This document shows, piece by piece, positions 1 to 6,684 of a stretch of DNA of 11,614 bases. The position numbers and the translations under genes were made by a program. The notes beneath the pieces were generated by a model. It saw only the letters and a list, made by a program, of their open reading frames with translations. It ran no database searches and was not told the DNA's origin. Positions within the stretch are counted from its first letter, which is position 1. Every line of letters starts with the position of its first letter. The stretch comes from Syntrophomonadaceae bacterium (GTDB lineage: Bacteria > Bacillota > Dethiobacteria > DTU022), in NCBI GenBank assembly GCA_007131435.1, contig SLQM01000208.1, positions 1 to 11,614 of the forward strand, read 5' to 3'.

Positions 1-273
1 GACATAATTGAAAAAGTGGGTCCGGGGGGACACTTTCTAACCGAGCAGCATACTATGGATTATTTTCGCAGCCAGATGCATTTTACAAGGATGTTTAACA
101 GGAACAACTATCAAAACTGGGAAGCTGCGGGATCAAAATGTTTTGCAGATAGTGCGAATGACCTGCTCAAAGAAATATTGCAGTGGCATGAAGTAGCGCC
201 CCTTCCGGAAAATGTTCAGCAGGCTATCAGGTATATAGCTTCAGGTCCCGTGGATAGCAGTGAATTGGCCTGA
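1..273 (+). CDS. Trimethylamine methyltransferase (MttB) family protein, C-terminal end (partial)
   Basis: The reading frame is open from the first base and stops at TGA 271-273, giving the last 90 residues of a gene that begins before the window. It opens with DIIEKVGPGGHFLTEQHT and continues with an F-R-S stretch and a conserved asparagine/tryptophan-rich segment (FNRNNYQNW), which I recognise as the C-terminal end of the MttB superfamily barrel. Family members transfer a methyl group from trimethylamine, glycine betaine or other quaternary amines to a cognate corrinoid protein. Most bacterial homologues lack pyrrolysine, but the position where it would sit is upstream of the window, so this cannot be decided here. 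No corrinoid protein is visible. The next gene, an FchA-like folate enzyme, fits a one-carbon context. Substrate unknown. Confidence 0.8.
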   Translation, partial: DIIEKVGPGGHFLTEQHTMDYFRSQMHFTRMFNRNNYQNWEAAGSKCFADSANDLLKEILQWHEVAPLPENVQQAIRYIASGPVDSSELA

Positions 274-294
274 TTAAAAATTACTTGTTATAAT
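265..294 (+). promoter_or_regulatory. Weak candidate promoter before the cyclohydrolase gene
   Basis: A perfect -10 box TATAAT at 289-294 has TTGGCC 18 bases upstream (265-270), overlapping the end of the MttB-family gene. The -35 match is poor and the region is AT-rich, so chance is possible. If real, it would let the FchA-like gene be transcribed separately from the methyltransferase. A TTGACA at 304-309 has no matching -10 box downstream. Confidence 0.28.
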
Positions 295-345
295 AATAGA
301 GAGTTGACACAAGTATCAAATTAAGAGATGGGAGCCATACGTAAA

Positions 346-969
346 ATGCTTAAAGAGTTAACTGTTGAAGAGTTTGTAAGAGAAGTAGCTTCGTCCTCGC
401 CGGCACCCGGGGGGGGCAGCGTTGCCGCCCTGGCCGGAGCCCAGGCAGCAGGGCTGCTTTCCATGTACTGCAACTTGAGCCAGAACAGGAATAAACTCGG
501 TGATGTTGTAGATATGCTTCAGGCTGCAGGTGAAGAGGCGCGTTACCTGAAAACTAAGTTGATAGAGGCTATTGATGAAGACACCCTGGCTTTTAACCAG
601 GTGATGGAGGCTTACCGCCTGCCCAGGGAAAACCCGGAAGATAAAAAGAAACGCAGCGAAGCTATCCAGGCCGCAGGGAAGAATGCATCCGAGGTGCCCC
701 TGCATACGGCCAGGGGCAGCCTGAGAGTGCTGTCGCTGGTTGAAGAAGTTGCAGCCAAGGGCAACCCCTCGGCAATAACTGACCTGGGCGTAGCAAACCT
801 CCAGGCTTATGCCGGAGTTGTCGGGGCCTGTTATAATGTGAGAATCAACCTGGGTATGCTGACTGATAAGAGTGTTGTTGAAGAGTATGAAAGTGAAGTC
901 AAGTCACTCATGGACGAAGGCAAAAACCTGTTTGATAAGAATCGCCAGGCTATTGAAAGGGCAATCTAA
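346..969 (+). CDS. fchA: Cyclodeaminase/cyclohydrolase family protein (FchA-like methenyl-THF cyclohydrolase)
   Basis: A 207-residue protein of the FTCD C-terminal domain family. In acetogens and purine- or amino-acid-fermenting anaerobes, stand-alone members (FchA) hydrolyse 5,10-methenyltetrahydrofolate to 10-formyl-THF; related domains deaminate formimino-THF. Visible family marks are the N-terminal LTVEEFVREVASSSPAPGGG with its glycine-rich loop, an all-helical body, and the C-terminal NPSAITDLGVANLQAYAG segment. The length is normal for the stand-alone form. I chose ATG 346, giving MLKELTVEEF like family N-termini, with GGGAG at 330-334 as ribosome site. ATG 328 in the same frame would add six residues and has only AAGAG directly against it. 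Its position behind an MttB-family gene suggests folate-linked one-carbon metabolism. Cyclohydrolase versus cyclodeaminase activity cannot be settled from sequence alone. Confidence 0.88.
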   Translation: MLKELTVEEFVREVASSSPAPGGGSVAALAGAQAAGLLSMYCNLSQNRNKLGDVVDMLQAAGEEARYLKTKLIEAIDEDTLAFNQVMEAYRLPRENPEDKKKRSEAIQAAGKNASEVPLHTARGSLRVLSLVEEVAAKGNPSAITDLGVANLQAYAGVVGACYNVRINLGMLTDKSVVEEYESEVKSLMDEGKNLFDKNRQAIERAI

Positions 970-1025
970 AATCCTGGGATGCCGGAATATGGTTCCCGGC
1001 AATAATTGGGAAGGGAAGTTTTACA

Positions 1026-1796
1026 GTGACCGATCTTTATGCAAAAATAGATGGTTCGCCCCTAATTTCATTTCTTTTTTATCCGCGCCGCCAGCACAGC
1101 AGGCCTCCGGCCGGGGCATTAGATATTGAGGTGCCTGTCGATGAGGATGTGAAAATTGTTTGCCGGGCCTACCGTGGAAATGATCAACTGCCCTGGATTT
1201 TGTATTTTCACGGTAATGGTGAAGTAGTAAGTGACTATGACGGCATAGCTCCCCTTTATACCGGAAGGGGTTTAAACCTGCTGGTGGCAGATTACCGTGG
1301 TTATGGAGCCAGTGGAGGGAATCCGGGCTTTAAGAATATGATCATCGATGCAGATACAATATTCAACTATATCTATGAAAAGATGTTAGCCGATGGCGAA
1401 AACAGCAGCTGGTATGTAATGGGGCGCTCAATGGGCAGTGTTTCGGCCCTTGAACTTGCATCCCGTTACCCGGGTAAAATTAAAGGCCTGATCATCGAAA
1501 GCGGTTTTCTCAGTGTTGCCGGCCTGGTCCGCCATTTAGGGCTTCCTTTTTCCGGTGATCTTTCACCCCTTGAGGAGCAGTATAAAAAGCTGGCTTCTGC
1601 CATAGAGCTGCCTGCACTGGTTATCCATGGCGAGCATGACAGGCTGGTTCCCCTTGAGCAGGGCCAGGATCTTTTTGAAACCCTTGGCTCGGATAATAAA
1701 AAGCTGCTTGTTATACCGCGGGCTGATCACAACGATATAATGTTTGTTGATTCTGCCTTGTATATCAGCGCTATTGAAAAATTTATCAGCGGTTAG
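1026..1796 (+). CDS. Alpha/beta hydrolase (serine hydrolase of the BEM46/ABHD13-like type)
   Basis: A 256-residue cytoplasmic alpha/beta-hydrolase with no signal peptide. The catalytic set is complete: oxyanion-hole motif HGNGE (62-66), nucleophile elbow GRSMG with Ser135, acid Asp205 in HGEHD, and His235 in the segment PRADHND. The motif DYRGYGASGG (89-98) is typical of the BEM46/ABHD13/YqkD-like group. These are esterases or thioesterases of mostly unknown substrate, so the physiological reaction is open. The start is GTG 1026, preceded by a purine-rich ribosome site (GGAAGGGAAG, about 1008-1017). The gene lies 56 bases after the fchA-like gene and 30 bases before the CBS-domain gene, so the three may share a transcript that ends at 2338-2364. 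Confidence 0.87.
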   Translation: MTDLYAKIDGSPLISFLFYPRRQHSRPPAGALDIEVPVDEDVKIVCRAYRGNDQLPWILYFHGNGEVVSDYDGIAPLYTGRGLNLLVADYRGYGASGGNPGFKNMIIDADTIFNYIYEKMLADGENSSWYVMGRSMGSVSALELASRYPGKIKGLIIESGFLSVAGLVRHLGLPFSGDLSPLEEQYKKLASAIELPALVIHGEHDRLVPLEQGQDLFETLGSDNKKLLVIPRADHNDIMFVDSALYISAIEKFISG

Positions 1797-1826
1797 CTTT
1801 ATCGCCAGATAGAGGAGGTAGTTAAG

Positions 1827-2279
1827 ATGAAAATAGAAGAAATTATGACCACAGAGGTGGTTACTGTTTCTATAAGCGATTCGGTAGAGTTGTGTGCCAA
1901 ACTGCTGCAGGAGCATAATATCAGCGGACTGCCCGTACTCGATGAAGCAGGCAAAGTGGCCGGTATCGTAACAGAAGGGGATCTGATCAGGAGAGCATCA
2001 AGGATCAAGGCGCCTGGTTACCTTGAAATACTTGGCGGCTTGATTTACCTGGGCAGCCCCAAGAAATTCGTGGAGGAGCTGCAAAGAGCAATGTCCCTTG
2101 AAGCCGGTCAGTTAATGACAAAAGATGTTGTCTCCGTTAAGGCGGATGATGAAATCGAGGATGCGGCAACTTTGATGGTTGAAAAGGGGATCAGCAGGCT
2201 TCCAGTAATCGATGAAAACGGCAGGCTGGTTGGTATTGTTTCAAGGCGTGATATTATGAGCCGTTTATATTCTAAGTAA
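1827..2279 (+). CDS. Two-CBS-domain protein
   Basis: A 150-residue protein made almost wholly of a tandem CBS pair. Domain 1 covers about residues 5-60 (MTTEVVTVS, then GLPVLDEAG and GIVTEGDLI) and domain 2 about 92-148 (LMTKDVVSVK, then RLPVIDENG and GIVSRRDIM). A connecting stretch of some 30 residues lies between them. Such stand-alone pairs form a Bateman module that binds adenosyl ligands (AMP, ATP, SAM) and act as energy sensors or regulators of partner proteins. No catalytic or DNA-binding domain is attached, so the partner is unknown. A strong AGGAGG at 1813-1818 stands 8 bases before ATG 1827. The gene is the last of the group before a strong terminator. Confidence 0.92.
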   Translation: MKIEEIMTTEVVTVSISDSVELCAKLLQEHNISGLPVLDEAGKVAGIVTEGDLIRRASRIKAPGYLEILGGLIYLGSPKKFVEELQRAMSLEAGQLMTKDVVSVKADDEIEDAATLMVEKGISRLPVIDENGRLVGIVSRRDIMSRLYSK

Positions 2280-2337
2280 ACAAACTGTCTTTTTGCATCA
2301 GCAGCCTAACCTGGCAGTTGTCATAAATATTAACAAT

Positions 2338-2364
2338 AAATAGCGTCGATCCGGCGCTATTTTT
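2338..2364 (+). terminator. Intrinsic terminator after the CBS-domain gene
   Basis: The arm AAATAGCGTC (2338-2347) pairs with GGCGCTATTT (2353-2362): ten pairs including one G-T wobble, around a five-base loop GATCC. A T run (2360-2363) follows the stem. The A run on the 5' side means it could also work on the - strand, although no - strand gene lies next to it. It separates the upstream group from the selenoprotein gene. Confidence 0.85.
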
Positions 2365-2378
2365 ATATCTGCGGGCGC

Positions 2379-2401
2379 TTATTTATGTTATCATTAAATA
2401 A
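2379..2401. repeat. AT-rich inverted repeat upstream of the selenoprotein gene
   Basis: TTATTTA (2379-2385) and TAAATAA (2395-2401) are perfect inverted copies around a 9-base centre, between the terminator at 2338-2364 and the ribosome site at 2431. It lies where a promoter or operator for the selenoprotein gene would be expected. In AT-rich intergenic DNA such a dyad can arise by chance, so this is only a candidate site. Confidence 0.3.
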
Positions 2402-2442
2402 TAAGAAAAGGGCGAAAAATAGATATAATCGGAGGCGTTACG

Positions 2443-3705
2443 ATGCAAGTAAAGAAGAAAGCCGCCATTGTTTTTATAGTCCTTGCAGCGGCAGCCCTGG
2501 CCCTGTTCTTGCCAGCGCTTCAGGACCCTGTATCTTCCGATGAGAGAACCTCAGAGGATGTAAATGTTAAAGAAGAAGCCGGAAACGTTGAACCCGCTGG
2601 CGCCGTGTTTAAAGCGGGAGAAGAGCCTTTCAGGCAGGTGTTAACAGCTCTTGAAAAAGGCCGTCCCGTTTTGATTAAATTTTATGCTCGCTGGTGAAGC
2701 GCCTGTGTGATGATGGAGCCCGTGATCATGGCTCTAAAGGATCATTACCAGGACAGGGTTGAAATAGTTGTTGCTGACCTGGATAACCCTGAAACGCAGC
2801 AGTTGCTGGCGAAATTTGAAGTTTATTATATACCCGCTTATGTTTATATAAACGCGGAGGGTTATGTAGTCGGCGAAGAGGCCGGGGTATTTGATTTTGA
2901 ACAGATGGTAGTAAAAGTTGATATCATAGCCCTTCCTGAAGACTCTCCGGCTGTTGAAATTCCCGGGAGCGAAACAGGCGGAGACGGCCGGATGTATGAG
3001 GAAGGAAGTGGAGGCGGTTTAAGCAGGTTTTTTACCGAAACACTTCCAGTAGTTGTCGGTGAAAGATCTGCCCTTACCCTGATAATTGTTTTTTTTGGCG
3101 GTGTTGTAACCAGCATCAGCCCCTGTATTCTCTCCATGGTTCCCCTGCTTGTCAGCTATATTGGAGCTTATGGGGAAGGGAACAGGTCAAGGGGCTTTAT
3201 ACTGTCATCTTCTTTCGTTACCGGGCTGGCTGTAACATTTGCCATTCTTGGTTTTATTGCCGCCTATTTCGGAAGGGTCTTCGGCCAGGTGGGGGTATTC
3301 TGGTATTACATCCTGGCTGCTGTAGCGATTATCATGGGCCTGCAGCTTATAGGAGTGCTCACCTTTAAACTGCCCGGGCTTCAAAAAATACCGGTCAGGA
3401 AGGCCGGGGTGGGAGGTTCGTTAATTATGGGCCTGCTCTTCGGGCTGGTAGCATCACCCTGTGCTACTCCTGTGCTGGCGGTAATTATAACCTATGCCGC
3501 TGTCCAGGCAGAGCCCGTGTATGGCAGCGCTTTGCTTTTTATCTATGGCCTGGGACATGGGTTGCCGCTTCTTGTAGCCGGCAGTTTTACCGGCCTGGCC
3601 CGCAATATGCCCAGGATAAATCGCTATACACAGTATCTTAGTTATGCCAGCGGTATAATTCTCATCCTGCTCGGGCTGACCCTGCTGGCCTGGGTAGCAT
3701 GGTAA
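2443..3705 (+). CDS. Selenoprotein: membrane-anchored thioredoxin domain (W-Sec-S-A-C) fused to CcdA/DsbD transmembrane domain
   Basis: Read as one gene with TGA 2695-2697 translated as selenocysteine, this gives 420 residues. Order: signal-anchor helix (about 7-27), polar linker, thioredoxin fold (about 52-158) with active site FYARW-Sec85-S-A-Cys88 and cis-proline motif YYIPAY (Pro131), Gly-rich linker (about 162-209), then six hydrophobic helices of the CcdA/DsbD family. The membrane cysteines are Cys228 (SISPC, helix 1) and Cys340 (ASPC, helix 4). CcdA-type proteins move electrons from cytoplasmic thioredoxin across the membrane; the attached thioredoxin domain should receive them outside. 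GGAGG at 2431-2435 precedes ATG 2443. The parts on both sides of the TGA are in the same frame, and no ribosome site precedes the codons after it. A standard annotation would split or truncate it. Alternatives are a point-mutated pseudogene or a sequencing error at this one base; the exact placing at the catalytic cysteine and the hairpin at 2714-2736 argue for Sec. Confidence 0.87.
2695..2697 (+). other. In-frame TGA read as selenocysteine (codon 85)
   Basis: The codons around it are TGG TGA AGC GCC TGT, i.e. W-TGA-S-A-C, the position of the nucleophilic first cysteine in the thioredoxin CxxC motif. A cysteine here would be TGC or TGT. The downstream frame stays open for 335 further codons and encodes the rest of the thioredoxin fold and CcdA. 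Confidence 0.87.
2714..2736 (+). promoter_or_regulatory. Candidate bacterial SECIS hairpin
   Basis: TGGAGCC (2714-2720) pairs with GGCTCTA (2730-2736): seven pairs including one G-U wobble. The nine-base loop (2721-2729) begins CGU. The loop lies 23 bases after the TGA. As I recall the bacterial SECIS rules, a short stem whose apical loop starts 16-37 bases after the UGA with a G in its first two bases is expected, and this hairpin fits. It lies inside the coding sequence, as bacterial SECIS elements do, where SelB with Sec-tRNA would bind. A shorter competing pairing, ATGAT 2710-2714 with ATCAT 2725-2729, is possible. Confidence 0.65.
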
Positions 3706-3766
3706 ACCAAGAGGACGGTTTTCCTGGTTAATCAGTGGGCGGATGTTCTCAGTTATAATGGGACTT

Positions 3767-3795
3767 CCCGAAATAATTTAAGCGCGGGTTTTTAT
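3767..3795 (+). terminator. Weak terminator-like hairpin between the selenoprotein and kor genes
   Basis: CCCG (3767-3770) can pair with CGGG (3785-3788), followed by a long T-rich run (3789-3799). The stem is only four G-C pairs with a 14-base loop, so termination would be weak. A TATAAT at 3754-3759 lies just before it without a good -35 box. Confidence 0.28.
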
Positions 3796-3820
3796 TTTTG
3801 GAAAGGAGTGATTGCTTAAA

Positions 3821-5527
3821 ATGGAAATTAATATCCTTATCGGAGGGGCAGCCGGCCAGGGGATGGATACAGTAATGAACCTGCTGGGTAAAGCCCTGGT
3901 CAGGGAAGGCTACGGTTTAATTTACACTAAAGATTACATGTCGAGAGTTCGTGGCGGCCATAACTTCTCAATGCTCAGGATTGCTGCCGCTACTCCATGG
4001 ACCGTAGTAGAATCTACGGATATACTGGTTGCTTTAAATGAAGAAACATATCAACTGCACCAGGAAAAACTAACCCCATCAGGCAGAGTTATATATGATC
4101 CCGACCTGTTTAGCCTCCCGGATGACGAAAGCAGGGGCCTGCCCATAGAACTTGAAAAGCTGGCAGTGGAAGCAGGCGGTAAAGTTATGGCAAACACAGT
4201 TGCTGTCGGTGCTTTACTGGTCTTGATTGGTATGGAGGGCAGGGAAGTTGAAAGATTGCTCAAGGAAAGCTTTGCTCATAAGGATGGGGTTGCTGAAAAG
4301 AATATTGACGCCCTGAAGGCCGGAATGCTGGCAGCCTCGAAACAGTGCAGCGCCTGTTTTACCCTGCCCCCTTTAAAGGAGAAAAAGGAAAGGCTTTTCA
4401 TCGATGGAAACCAGGTTTTGGGAATGTCTGCCCTGGCCAGTGGTTGCCGCTTCTTATCTGCATACCCGATGACTCCTTCAACCGGGGTAATGAATTACCT
4501 TGCGGCTAAAACCAAAACCCACCCGGTAGTGGTCGAGCAGGCGGAAGATGAAATAGCGGCTATCAACATGGCCCTTGGCGCTTCATATGCCGGTATAAGG
4601 GCTATGACATGCACCTCCGGTGGAGGTTTTTCGCTGATGGTTGAGGGGCTTTCGCTGGCGGGTATGACAGAAACCCCTCTGGTTGTGATTGTTGCCATGC
4701 GCCCGGGGCCTGCTACCGGTTTACCTACCAGGACTGAACAGGGAGACCTTGAGTTCGCAATACATGGAGGTCATGGTGAATTTCCCCGGGCAGTGCTCAG
4801 CGCTACATCGCAGGAAGATGCTTTTTACCGGCTCAATAAAGCTTTTGAGCTGGCCGATCGCTTCCAGACCCCGGTAATATTCCTTTCAGATCAGAATTAT
4901 GCCGATACCCACAGGTCAGTCGAACCCTTTAATTTCGACAGGTTGAAATATAACCGCAACCTGGCTGAAGAAGCTGAATTTGATAAGCCCTATAAGCGCT
5001 ATCGCCTGACAGATAGCGGGGTGTCTCCCAGGATAATCCCGGGCAGATATAAGGGCGAAACGGTTTTGGTTGATAGTGATGAACATGATGAAAACGGGAA
5101 TATTATTGAAGACGGGGAAACCAGGAAACTGATGGTTGATAAGAGGATGCGCAAATTAGAAGCCCTGTCTAACGAGATGGATGAGCCAGATTTATATGGA
5201 GATGCGCAGCCAAAGATATTATTGATCGGCTGGGGCTCAAATTATGGTGTTTTGCGCGAAGCGGTAGATGCACTTTTGGCGGTTGGCAAAAAGATAGCCA
5301 TGCTGCATTTTTCTGATCTCTGGCCTTTGCCCTGCAGGCGTTTAAATGAACTCCTTCCCAACGTAGCTTCAGCATACTGCATAGAGAATAACGCCTCGGG
5401 ACAGCTCGCTTCCCTGATCAAACGCGAAACGGGAATAGAGATCACCGGTTCTATCTTAAAATATGATGGCAGGCCTTTTTTGCCAGGTGAAATAATAGCG
5501 GAGGTGGGGAAAAATGATGCAAGCTAA
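3821..5527 (+). CDS. korA: 2-oxoacid:ferredoxin oxidoreductase, fused gamma-alpha subunit (KorA type)
   Basis: A 568-residue subunit of a thiamine-diphosphate- and ferredoxin-dependent 2-oxoacid oxidoreductase, which converts a 2-oxoacid plus CoA to acyl-CoA and CO2 and reduces ferredoxin. Residues 1-175 form the gamma domain (IGGAAGQGMDT, then SRVRGGHNFSMLR). Residues 195-568 form the alpha domain, with the conserved YPMTPSTGVMNYLA (215-228), EQAEDEIAAINMALGASYAG (239-258) and TGLPTRTEQGD (299-309). The order gamma-alpha and the length are typical of long KorA-type subunits. The substrate (2-oxoglutarate, pyruvate or branched-chain oxoacid) cannot be fixed from the sequence. I chose ATG 3821, with GGAG at 3805-3808 twelve bases upstream; TTG 3812 in frame is only three bases from that site. 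It overlaps the beta-subunit gene by 14 bases, showing translational coupling. Confidence 0.92.
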   Translation: MEINILIGGAAGQGMDTVMNLLGKALVREGYGLIYTKDYMSRVRGGHNFSMLRIAAATPWTVVESTDILVALNEETYQLHQEKLTPSGRVIYDPDLFSLPDDESRGLPIELEKLAVEAGGKVMANTVAVGALLVLIGMEGREVERLLKESFAHKDGVAEKNIDALKAGMLAASKQCSACFTLPPLKEKKERLFIDGNQVLGMSALASGCRFLSAYPMTPSTGVMNYLAAKTKTHPVVVEQAEDEIAAINMALGASYAGIRAMTCTSGGGFSLMVEGLSLAGMTETPLVVIVAMRPGPATGLPTRTEQGDLEFAIHGGHGEFPRAVLSATSQEDAFYRLNKAFELADRFQTPVIFLSDQNYADTHRSVEPFNFDRLKYNRNLAEEAEFDKPYKRYRLTDSGVSPRIIPGRYKGETVLVDSDEHDENGNIIEDGETRKLMVDKRMRKLEALSNEMDEPDLYGDAQPKILLIGWGSNYGVLREAVDALLAVGKKIAMLHFSDLWPLPCRRLNELLPNVASAYCIENNASGQLASLIKRETGIEITGSILKYDGRPFLPGEIIAEVGKNDAS

Positions 5528-6362
5528 CGACTATATGATTAACGAGCCGGCATGGTGCCCGGGCTGCGGCAATTTTTTCATACGTGAAGCCCTGGCAGAA
5601 GCCCTCTCGGAACTTGATATTGACCCGGCAAACCTTTTGATCTGCTCCGGTATTGGCCAGGCTGCAAAAATTCCTCACTATATCAGGGCAAATGGTTTTA
5701 ACGGTTTGCACGGCAGGGCTATTTCCCCGGCGCTTGGCGCCGGAGTGGCAAATAAAAACCTGAAGATTATTGTAGAATCAGGAGATGGTGACAGCTACGG
5801 AGAAGGAGGAAATCATTTTATCCACAACGTGCGGCGCAACCCCGATATAGCACATTTTGTTCATAATAACCAGGTTTATGGTCTGACTAAAGGACAGGCC
5901 AGCCCGACGAGCGATCAGGGCATGAAGACAGGGGTGCAGGTAAACGGGGTAATCCTTCCTGCCCTTAACCCTCTTGCCATGGCCCTGGTTTTGGGTGCAG
6001 GCTTTATAGCCCGCTGTTTCAGTGGTGAAAAGGAACATCTGAAAGAAACAATGAAAGCAGCGATTAACTTTTCCGGCTATGCTTTAATTGATATCCTGCA
6101 GCCCTGCGTATCATTTAATAAGGTCAATACTTATGGGTGGTATAAAAAGAGAGTTTATTTCCCCGAGATTAGCAACCCTGGTGATTGGAATTCTGCCATG
6201 GAGCTTTCCCGGCAGTGGGGTGACAAGATTCCCCTGGGTATTTTTTACCAGAAGCCGCGCCCTACTTTTGGATCCCATATCCCCGTTCTTGAAGGTGAAC
6301 CCCTAGTTTTCAGGACTTTTAATCCTGCAGCTCATAGTGGCTTGCAGGAAGAATTTCTTTAA
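5514..6362 (+). CDS. korB: 2-oxoacid:ferredoxin oxidoreductase, beta subunit (KorB type)
   Basis: A 282-residue catalytic beta subunit carrying thiamine diphosphate and one [4Fe-4S] cluster. The likely cluster ligands are all present: Cys15 and Cys18 (WCPGCGN), Cys44 (LICSG) and Cys197 (QPCVSFN). The cofactor motif is GDGDS (89-93) followed by the asparagine pair N117-N118 and YGLTKGQASPTS (121-132). It forms the heteromeric complex with the preceding gamma-alpha subunit, supplying electrons to ferredoxin. The start ATG 5514 lies inside the end of korA, with GGAGG at 5500-5504; ATG 5517 directly follows and is an equally possible start. No separate ferredoxin-like delta subunit is in the window. 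The next gene starts 11 bases after the stop. Confidence 0.93.
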   Translation: MMQANDYMINEPAWCPGCGNFFIREALAEALSELDIDPANLLICSGIGQAAKIPHYIRANGFNGLHGRAISPALGAGVANKNLKIIVESGDGDSYGEGGNHFIHNVRRNPDIAHFVHNNQVYGLTKGQASPTSDQGMKTGVQVNGVILPALNPLAMALVLGAGFIARCFSGEKEHLKETMKAAINFSGYALIDILQPCVSFNKVNTYGWYKKRVYFPEISNPGDWNSAMELSRQWGDKIPLGIFYQKPRPTFGSHIPVLEGEPLVFRTFNPAAHSGLQEEFL

Positions 6363-6373
6363 GGGAGCAGGGT

Positions 6374-6565
6374 ATGTTTTTTAAAACTTTTGAAAGTAAA
6401 ACAGTTAAGGAGTTAAGAAAAAACCAGGGAATGACAATTGTTGAACTGGCCAGGGAGTCAAATCTAAGCAGTTCAATGCTGAAAAAGGTTGACCATTTCG
6501 AGCTGAAGAAGGTGCCTGAACCGATCAAAAGCAGGATTGAGCCGATCTTGAGAGGGTTATATTAG
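6374..6565 (+). CDS. Small XRE-like helix-turn-helix protein in the kor operon
   Basis: A 63-residue protein starting at ATG 6374, behind AAGGGAG (6361-6367), which overlaps the korB stop codon; the tight spacing implies co-transcription. The sequence has the pattern of a lambda-repressor-like HTH: helix 1 TVKELRKNQG (10-19), helix 2 MTIVELARESN (20-30), and recognition helix LSSSMLKKVDH (31-41). A final helix (about 48-60) follows. The spacing resembles XRE proteins, but the C-terminal part is short and there is no sensor domain. It could be a local regulator of the kor genes or another DNA-binding protein; the target is unknown. The HTH assignment rests on pattern recognition only. Confidence 0.72.
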   Translation: MFFKTFESKTVKELRKNQGMTIVELARESNLSSSMLKKVDHFELKKVPEPIKSRIEPILRGLY

Positions 6566-6646
6566 GGACTAACTTTCGCCTGGTGAAAACTCTTATAAAA
6601 GCACTGCAGGAGAATTGTTATTTTTGAAGAAATAATAAACCGGGAA

Positions 6647-6660
6647 GATTGATAACAATC
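6647..6660. promoter_or_regulatory. Small palindrome upstream of the enoyl-CoA hydratase gene
   Basis: GATTG (6647-6651) and CAATC (6656-6660) form a perfect dyad around ATAA, 25 bases before the ATG of the next gene and just before its ribosome site. It has the size of a repressor half-site pair, and an HTH protein is encoded directly upstream. No convincing -35/-10 pair accompanies it, and the 119-base gap holds no terminator, so the hydratase gene may simply continue the kor transcript. Confidence 0.3.
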
Positions 6661-6684
6661 CAGTATAAAAGGATGAGATGAAAA

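Noticed and set aside
1..273. Pyrrolysine-containing MttB
   Set aside because: No in-frame TAG occurs in the visible part, and the Pyl position would lie upstream of the window, so there is no evidence either way.
980..1001. Hairpin TGCCGG/CCGGCA after the FchA-like gene as a terminator
   Set aside because: The stem is six pairs with a ten-base loop and no T run follows; the next gene's ribosome site comes directly after.
2424..2429. TATAAT as -10 box of the selenoprotein gene
   Set aside because: Transcription would start within or after the GGAGG ribosome site at 2431-2435, so this is probably chance in AT-rich sequence.
2443..2697. A separate 84-residue gene ending at the TGA, followed by a second gene starting at 2707, 2710 or 2713
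   Set aside because: The split falls inside a thioredoxin active site, the frames match, and no ribosome site precedes the downstream start codons. One selenoprotein gene explains everything better.
3705..3729. Hairpin AACC..AGGA/TCCT..GGTT after the selenoprotein gene as a terminator
   Set aside because: The stem is broken by a three-base bulge and there is no T run.
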